DNA of 64,000 nt, from the NCBI GenBank assembly GCA_020854035.1, contig JADZGE010000021.1:1-64000 (forward strand), read 5' to 3'. Each line of letters starts with the position of its first letter. Position 1 is the first letter of the stretch. The notes beneath the pieces were generated by a model. That model saw only the letters and a program-made list of their open reading frames with translations, was not told where the DNA came from and searched no databases. This stretch comes from Burkholderiales bacterium (GTDB taxonomy: Bacteria; Pseudomonadota; Gammaproteobacteria; Burkholderiales; SG8-41). Both the position numbers and the translations under genes were made by a program. Shown one piece after another: positions 58,835-64,000 of this stretch.

Positions 58835-60199
58835 TCAGCGTTCGCGTCCCGCCTCGTGCGCGATGCGCTCGATCGGAGAAAGCAGGTATTCCAGAACGGT
58901 GCGGCTGCCGAGGTGAATCTCGGCGCTCGCCACCATTCCCGGGACGAGGCGCAGCCGCCGCCCAGCGCGGTCGAGGTAGCCGGTCTCCAAGTCGATCAGC
59001 GCCCGGTAAGCGGCTTCGCGCGGGGGCGCTCCATTCGCGCTCCTCTGCTCGTGCGCGTCCGCGCTCAACTGCCGGACGGTGCCATCGAGCATGCCGTGTT
59101 TCTGGAACGGGTAGGCGGCGAGCTTCACGCGCGCGCGCTGCCCGACCTGCACCAGGCCCGCGTCGGCATGGCGCACCCACGCCTCCACCACGAGCGGCTC
59201 GTCGAGCGGCACCAGCGTCAGCAGGATCGTCCCCGGCGCGACCACGGTGCCCGGCGTGTGGGTAGCGAGGTCCTTCACCACGCCGGCCTGCGGCGCCTTG
59301 AGTTCCAGCAGCCCGTGACGGTGCCGTTGCTTTTCGTCTTCCTCGGCAAGCCGCGCGCGCCCCGCCGCGGCTTCCGCGCGCTCGGCGTGAAGCTCCCGGC
59401 GGTAGTTCGAGTCGATCTGCGCGATGCGCTTCTCCGACTGCTCGATCGCGGCCGCGAGACCCGCGATGACGTGGCCCTGCGCGAGCAGGTCCTGCTGCGC
59501 CTCGACGTGCGCGCGCTCGCGGTCGAGGGCCATCAGGCGGCCGGCGAATCCCTCCCGCGCGAGCTGATCCCACGCGCGCGCCTGTTCGGCGTGGATCGGC
59601 GCCGTGCGCCGGAGTTTGCCCTCCACCTCGATCGCGCTCCGGAGATCCTGCCGCGCCCTGGCGAGAGCCGCCCGCTCGGCGCCGAGCGCGTCGAGATGCG
59701 CCTGCCGGCGCGACCGGTGCTGCGCCTCGGCCTGCGAGTACAGAACCGGGTCGTCGCCGCTCTTGGGCCGGATGGTGGTGTCCGCGAGTTCGGCGTCGAT
59801 GCGGCGCAACTGGAGGTCGCGGCGCGCGAGTTCCGTGGCCAGCGCGCGCAGATCCGCCTCCGCGAGCCGCGCATCCATCCGCGCGAGCACCTGCCCCGCT
59901 TGCACCGCGTCGCCTTCCCGCACCAGGATCTCGCGCACGATGCCCGGTTCGGCGGGCTGCACGATCTTGAGCGAGCCCTGCGGCACGAGCCTGCCCTCCG
60001 AGACGGCGACGACGTCGAGCCGGCCCACCACGGCCCACGCAAGGAGCAGCGCGAGCAGCACGAGCACCGCGCGCAGCACCGCCCGCGGCAGCGGCGAGGG
60101 GGGGCGCGCTTGCGCCTTCACGATCTCGGGCGCGAACTCGTCCGGGTCGACCCCGAAACCGGAAATCCGGCGTACGCCGTGCGCAAGATCGAAGTTCAT
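58835..60199 (-). CDS. HlyD-family type I secretion membrane-fusion protein
   Basis: The 454-residue protein has one N-terminal membrane segment (AVLRAVLVLLALLLAWAVVG), the biotinyl-lipoyl-like lobe (SEGRLVPQGSLKIVQPAEPG), a long coiled-coil hairpin (about residues 130-290) and a C-terminal beta domain (GTVVAPGTILLTLVPLDEPL). It links an inner-membrane ABC exporter to an outer-membrane TolC-like channel. The partner ATPase lies 34 bases upstream. No TolC-type gene is present here. Confidence 0.92.
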   Translation of the reverse strand: MNFDLAHGVRRISGFGVDPDEFAPEIVKAQARPPSPLPRAVLRAVLVLLALLLAWAVVGRLDVVAVSEGRLVPQGSLKIVQPAEPGIVREILVREGDAVQAGQVLARMDARLAEADLRALATELARRDLQLRRIDAELADTTIRPKSGDDPVLYSQAEAQHRSRRQAHLDALGAERAALARARQDLRSAIEVEGKLRRTAPIHAEQARAWDQLAREGFAGRLMALDRERAHVEAQQDLLAQGHVIAGLAAAIEQSEKRIAQIDSNYRRELHAERAEAAAGRARLAEEDEKQRHRHGLLELKAPQAGVVKDLATHTPGTVVAPGTILLTLVPLDEPLVVEAWVRHADAGLVQVGQRARVKLAAYPFQKHGMLDGTVRQLSADAHEQRSANGAPPREAAYRALIDLETGYLDRAGRRLRLVPGMVASAEIHLGSRTVLEYLLSPIERIAHEAGRER

Positions 60200-60233
60200 G
60201 GGACCCTCCGGTCCAGCCGTTCGGACACGACTT

Positions 60234-62372
60234 CTAGAAAAGCGTGCTCTGGCCCCCCACCACGCTCATGCGAGTCGCGTGGGGCCCCAGCGTGATCACC
60301 GCGTCGACGTGCAGCCCGCGCGGGATCTGGTGACTGATGAAAAGCATCGTCACCCTGCCGCGCAGTCGATTGATGGTCCGCGCGAACTGCTCGGCCGTCG
60401 CATCGTCGAGGCCGCTCGTCGCCTCGTCGAAGACGAGAATCCGCGCTCGCTTGAGGAGCGCGCGCGCGATGGCGATCCGCTGCTTCTGGCCGCCCGAAAG
60501 ACCCGCGCCGTGCTCGCCGATCCGCGTCCGGTATCCCTCGGGCAGCGCCTCGATCGTGTCGTGAATCTCCGCGACCCGGCAGGCCCGGACAACGTCCTCG
60601 AGACCCGAGTACGGATTCGCGAGGACGAGGTTCTCGTATACCGTGCCGCTGAAGAGCACCGTCTCCTGCGGCACGACGCCGAAGTGCGCGCGCAGCTCGT
60701 TCGCCGGCAGGTGACGCGCCTCGCGGCCGTCGATCAGGATCGACCCGTCTTCCGGCTGGTAGAAGCCCATGAGGAGTTTCGCGAACGTGCTCTTGCCGCA
60801 ACCCGAGGGGCCCATGATCGCCACGCACTGCCCGGGTTCCACGTCGAGGTTGAAGGAGCGGAAGAGGTAGGGCAGGTTCGGCGCGTGGCGGAAGCTCAAG
60901 CCGCGGATCTCGATCAGCCCCCTCCCTTCTTCGGCGTCACGGGAGGGCACGAGCGAGTACGGCTCGGCCGGCGCGTTCATGACATCGCCGAGGCGCTTCA
61001 CCGCGATGTCCGCCTGCTGAAACTGCTGCCACAGGCCCACGAGATGCAGCATCGGCTGGGAGAGCCGTCCGGCGAACATCTGGAAGGCGACCAGCATGCC
61101 GATCGTGAACTCACGGCTCGTCATCACGGTCCACGCCCCGATGCAGAGGATCGCGAGAGTCATGACCTGCTCGAGTCCGTGCGCCGCCACCTGGCAGGTG
61201 TTGGCGAGCTGCCGCGCCTGGAACCCGGCCTGGAGGTATGCCGCGAGATGATCGCCGTAGCGCCGCTCGAGCTGCGGCTCGAGCTGCAGCGACTTGACCG
61301 TTTCGAGACCCGCCACGTACTCGGTCACGAAGGCCTGGTTGCGCGCGCCCGTCAGGAACTGGCGGTTCAGCCGCCGGCGCAGGAGCGGCGTCGCGGCAAC
61401 GCTCAGCGCCGCGATCGATACGAGAACGGCGAGCGTCACGAGCGTCAGCGCCACGCTGTACCAGAACATGATCGCGAGGAAGATCAGCAGGAACGGCACG
61501 TCGAGGATCAGCGTCACCGCGGCGCCCGCCAGGAACTCCCTTATGGTCTCCACGCCCTGCACCCGCGCGACCAGCACGCCGGTCGGCCGATGTTCGAAGT
61601 AGCGCGGCGGCAGCCGGAGGAGATGCTCGAACACCCGTGACCCCAGCACGGCATCGATACGGTTGCCGGTGTGCAGCACCAGATACTGGCGCACCCAGCT
61701 CATCACGGCCGTGAAAACCACGAATATCGCGAGCGCCGCCCCGATCACGGCCAGCGTGGCGAGCGTGTGATGGACGATCACCTTGTCGATCACGATCTGC
61801 GTGAAGAGCGGCGTCGCGAGCGCCATCAGCTGGATCGCGAGCGATGCGAGCAGTACGTCGCGCCATACGGACTTGTGGCGCATGAGTTCCGGAACGAACC
61901 AGTGAAAGCCGAACGCCCCTGTCGGCTCTTCCGGGGCGTCGGGGTCGGCGGGAGCGGCGGCGGCCCGGGAGAGGAGCAGCACCGAGCCTGCGAACTCGGC
62001 GGCGAATCGTTCCGGCGCGCCGGTTGCGGGTCCATCCCCCGTTTCGTCGAGCCAGGCGATTTCGCGCTCACCGCTGCGCACGACGATCGCGAGCCGTGCG
62101 GCGGTGCCGGGAGTCCGGTTCCCGGCCCCGGTCCGCGGCGCGAGGAGCGCCACGAATGGAACCGGCAGCGACGCGAGCTCCCGCGCGTGGGCCTCGCGCA
62201 ACCCGCATTGGAGCCCCAGGGCGCAAGCCGCGCGCTGGAACGCGTGCAAGTCGTGCGGTGGCGGGAACTGCTGTCGCGCGAGCGCGGGCGCAAAGGCGAT
62301 CCGGTGCAGCAGGCACACGCCCTGCAGCGCCCACATGAATGTCTCCGCCGGAATCCGGAGATCGCCAGCCAC
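60234..62372 (-). CDS. Type I secretion ABC transporter (HlyB-like, with degenerate C39 domain)
   Basis: I chose GTG 62372 because GGGAGG lies 5 bases upstream; the protein is then 712 residues. Residues 1-140 form a C39-like domain without the catalytic Cys (MWALQGVCLLHRIAFAPALA), as in HlyB-type exporters of RTX proteins. Six membrane segments follow, and then an ATPase with GPSGCGKSTFAKLLMGFYQP, LSGGQKQRIAIARALL and LVFDEATSGLDD. It should export an unprocessed protein with a C-terminal signal. The substrate gene is not in the window. Confidence 0.92.
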   Translation of the reverse strand: MAGDLRIPAETFMWALQGVCLLHRIAFAPALARQQFPPPHDLHAFQRAACALGLQCGLREAHARELASLPVPFVALLAPRTGAGNRTPGTAARLAIVVRSGEREIAWLDETGDGPATGAPERFAAEFAGSVLLLSRAAAAPADPDAPEEPTGAFGFHWFVPELMRHKSVWRDVLLASLAIQLMALATPLFTQIVIDKVIVHHTLATLAVIGAALAIFVVFTAVMSWVRQYLVLHTGNRIDAVLGSRVFEHLLRLPPRYFEHRPTGVLVARVQGVETIREFLAGAAVTLILDVPFLLIFLAIMFWYSVALTLVTLAVLVSIAALSVAATPLLRRRLNRQFLTGARNQAFVTEYVAGLETVKSLQLEPQLERRYGDHLAAYLQAGFQARQLANTCQVAAHGLEQVMTLAILCIGAWTVMTSREFTIGMLVAFQMFAGRLSQPMLHLVGLWQQFQQADIAVKRLGDVMNAPAEPYSLVPSRDAEEGRGLIEIRGLSFRHAPNLPYLFRSFNLDVEPGQCVAIMGPSGCGKSTFAKLLMGFYQPEDGSILIDGREARHLPANELRAHFGVVPQETVLFSGTVYENLVLANPYSGLEDVVRACRVAEIHDTIEALPEGYRTRIGEHGAGLSGGQKQRIAIARALLKRARILVFDEATSGLDDATAEQFARTINRLRGRVTMLFISHQIPRGLHVDAVITLGPHATRMSVVGGQSTLF

Positions 62373-62578
62373 CGGCCCCTCCCTGCCTGCGACCCGGCGC
62401 CTTCCCCCGAAACGCCGTTCGCGACGCTTCCTGCTTGTGGCAACCTGCACGCTTATTCTGCCTCAGCACGGTCAGGCCCGCGTGGACTTTCTGCGCGGGA
62501 GCACCTGTCGTCGCGACAGACCGTACCGCCGTGACAATCTCATCTACGACTTGAGAAAAACGTTGTAGGATATTGTTC
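62373..62578. other. Divergent region between the secretion operon and ygfZ
   Basis: No supported gene is seen. AT-rich sequence just before ygfZ (62551-62590) may hold divergent promoters. I could not fix a -35/-10 pair. Confidence 0.35.
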
Positions 62579-63511
62579 ATGATAATGTATTGCGATTTGC
62601 CCCAGTTCGGTCTCATCCACTTCACGGGGACCGAGGCGGGCTCCTTTCTGCAAAACCAGCTCACGTGCGACGTGAATGGCCTGCCTCCGGGACGGGCCAC
62701 GTACGGTGCCTACTGCACGCCGAAGGGCCGCGCGCTTGCGACGTTTCTGCTGTGGCGTGCCGCCGCCGACCAGTACTACCTGCAATTGCCCGCCGCGCAG
62801 CGCGAGCCGACCCAGAAACGGCTTGCCATGTACGTGTTGCGCGCGAAGGTGAAGCTGGAGGATGCGGGGCCGCTCTGGGAGATGTCGGGGCTCTGCGGCG
62901 CCGAAGCCGGACCGCGCGTCGAAGCGATATCCGGCGCGCTTGCGCGGCAGGAACGGGATGTCGTTGCAGCCGCCGGCGTGATGGCGGTCCGGTTGCCGGG
63001 GGAGCGCTACCTCGTCCTTCTCTCACAGGCTGCGCAACCGGAGACGCGCCGCCGCCTGCGGGAGGACACGCAGGCGCGCCCGCCCGCGCACTGGGACTGG
63101 CTCGACATCTGCGCCGGTATCCCGTTCGTCGGCACGGCAACCCGGGAGGCGTTCGTGCCCCAGATGCTGAATCTCGATCTCATCGGCGGGCTCTCCTACA
63201 ACAAGGGCTGCTACCCGGGACAGGAGATCGTCGCACGCACCCACTATCTCGGCCGGCTCAAGCAGCGTACCTACCGTATCCATCTCGCCGAGGGCGAACC
63301 GCGGCCGGGCGACAAGCTCTACAGCGCCGGGCTCGGCGATCAGGCATGCGGCTCGATCGTGAACGCCGCGCCCGGCTCGGAGGGCGGGTTCGACGCGCTC
63401 GCCACGATGCGGATCGATGCCGCCGCGAGCGGAACCGTGTGCTGGAATGCGCCGGACGGACCGGCGGTGGAAATCCTGACGCTCCCTTACGCGGTCACGG
63501 TCGACGGGTGA
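62579..63511 (+). CDS. ygfZ: YgfZ/GcvT-domain folate-binding protein
   Basis: From ATG 62579 (AGGA 8 bases upstream; ATG 62585 is an alternative) the protein has 310 residues. It has the GcvT-like start GLIHFTGTEAGSFLQNQLTC and the YgfZ signature YNKGCYPGQEIVARTHYLGR (KGCYxGQE). YgfZ uses tetrahydrofolate to help maintain or repair iron-sulfur enzymes. The Cys of the signature is conserved. It is followed by the DUF4936 gene. Confidence 0.93.
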   Translation: MIMYCDLPQFGLIHFTGTEAGSFLQNQLTCDVNGLPPGRATYGAYCTPKGRALATFLLWRAAADQYYLQLPAAQREPTQKRLAMYVLRAKVKLEDAGPLWEMSGLCGAEAGPRVEAISGALARQERDVVAAAGVMAVRLPGERYLVLLSQAAQPETRRRLREDTQARPPAHWDWLDICAGIPFVGTATREAFVPQMLNLDLIGGLSYNKGCYPGQEIVARTHYLGRLKQRTYRIHLAEGEPRPGDKLYSAGLGDQACGSIVNAAPGSEGGFDALATMRIDAAASGTVCWNAPDGPAVEILTLPYAVTVDG

Positions 63512-63569
63512 TGGCTGAACCTCGCTTGCGGTTTGCGGCAAGGCGGCCTCGCCGGTAGGATCGGCACGC

Positions 63570-63854
63570 ATGGCGCTCTTCTGCTTCGTCTATTACCGCG
63601 TGGACCCTGCCCGGATGGCGGATTGCGAATCCGCGATACGCTCGGTCCTGGCGGAGGTGCGCGCGGGGACGGGAATCACGGGGCGACTCATGAAAAAGCG
63701 CGGTGAGCCCGACTTGTGGATGGAGGTCTACGAAGGCATCGCCGACGAGGCGAAGTTCGAACGGGAACTCGCCGGGGCCACCGGACGGCATCGCGTCGGC
63801 GACTACCTGCTGCCGGGATCACGGCGCCACGTCGAGCGCTTCGAGGACAAGTGA
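63570..63854 (+). CDS. DUF4936-family protein
   Basis: The 94-residue protein begins MALFCFVYYRVDPARMADCE and ends LPGSRRHVERFEDK, with RLMKKRGEPDLWMEVYEGIA in the middle. This matches DUF4936, a small ferredoxin-like-fold family that, in my recollection, is often found beside ygfZ in betaproteobacteria. It lies 58 bases after ygfZ. Function is unknown. Confidence 0.8.
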   Translation: MALFCFVYYRVDPARMADCESAIRSVLAEVRAGTGITGRLMKKRGEPDLWMEVYEGIADEAKFERELAGATGRHRVGDYLLPGSRRHVERFEDK

Positions 63855-63925
63855 ACACCGCGCGCGGGCGGCCTCGAACACGCCTCGCGACCCCCTCCGC
63901 CCTCGTCACCTGCGCCTTTTCCCTC

Positions 63926-64000
63926 ATGTGCCTGATCCTCCTCGCCTGGCAGGCCCACCCGGACTATCCGCTGGTGTTCGCGGGCAACCGCGACGAGGCC
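63926..64000 (+). CDS. NRDE/TANGO2-family protein, 5' part (runs off the window)
   Basis: The first 25 codons from ATG 63926 read MCLILLAWQAHPDYPLVFAG and then NRDEA. The N-terminal MCL (Cys2, a possible N-terminal nucleophile after Met removal) and the family-naming NRDE motif identify an NRDE (TANGO2-like) protein. The rest lies beyond the window. It follows the DUF4936 gene by 71 bases. Confidence 0.85.
   Translation, partial: MCLILLAWQAHPDYPLVFAGNRDEA

Noticed and set aside
62373-62580. A small minus-strand ORF starting at 62580 (MNNILQRFSQVVDEIV) ahead of the HlyB-like gene, considered as a secreted peptide
   Set aside because: Its start overlaps the ygfZ start codon, no Shine-Dalgarno sequence is present and the frame runs on as Arg/Gly-rich shadow sequence.
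1-64000. CRISPR arrays, tRNA or rRNA genes
   Set aside because: No regularly spaced repeats and no tRNA-like or rRNA-like sequence were noticed by eye; a covariance-model search was not possible.

Overview
The window is GC-rich chromosomal DNA, most likely from a betaproteobacterium of the Burkholderiales type. The pointers are four solitary Bug-type (tripartite tricarboxylate) periplasmic binding proteins, a YgfZ - DUF4936 - NRDE block, a YgfX-like protein, a PEP-CTERM protein and a GTP-type PEP carboxykinase. No rRNA, tRNA or CRISPR array was seen. The organism is inferred from gene content only.

Region by region. 0.1-6.6 kb is an accessory island: a GxxExxY nuclease remnant, a large DUF499 ATPase, an IS630 transposase piece fused in frame to a DUF433 antitoxin start, and several toxin-antitoxin (TA) genes, some complete (DUF2281-MazF) and some orphan. 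6.8-15.5 kb is a CoA-ester catabolic locus: CoA transferase, hot-dog hydratases and a CitE-like lyase on the minus strand. It diverges from a Bug protein, a GntR/HutC regulator, a crotonase and a second Bug protein, across a 20-bp perfect palindrome. 15.6-20.8 kb is a MoxR/DUF58/VWA module with an anchored S1C protease. 20.9-26.2 kb holds a CobW GTPase and a LysR-headed minus-strand group (bicupin, HIBADH-like dehydrogenase, LVIVD propeller). 26.4-36.5 kb is a long plus-strand catabolic run: two Gfo/Idh oxidoreductases, two Bug proteins, a substituted M24 protein, a short PEP-synthase-like phosphotransferase, a carboxymuconolactone-decarboxylase (CMD/AhpD) protein split by an in-frame TGA, and two D-2-hydroxyacid dehydrogenases.

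36.9-38.8 kb carries a PEP-CTERM protein and a third Gfo/Idh protein. 38.8-41.9 kb is a second TA island (VapBC, Phd-PIN, Phd-PIN), the last module lying inside a broken LuxR/MalT-like regulator between 74-bp direct repeats. 42.1-53.0 kb is a peptide-uptake and hydrolysis operon: binding protein with lobe order rearranged, two permeases, two ATPases, M24-like, CocE/NonD and M28 hydrolases. It is closed by a bidirectional terminator shared with the convergent pckG. 55.4-64 kb returns to more core-like content: MFS transporter, small conserved proteins, glycosyltransferase plus type I secretion adaptor and ATPase, then ygfZ, DUF4936 and the start of an NRDE protein.

The most interesting observations are the probable selenoprotein at 33754-34386 (in-frame TGA at the second Cys of the CxxC motif, followed by a hairpin with a GGTC loop), the circularly permuted binding protein at 42148-43902, the TA module bounded by a 74-bp duplication, and the divergent 20-bp operator-like palindrome at 11590-11609.
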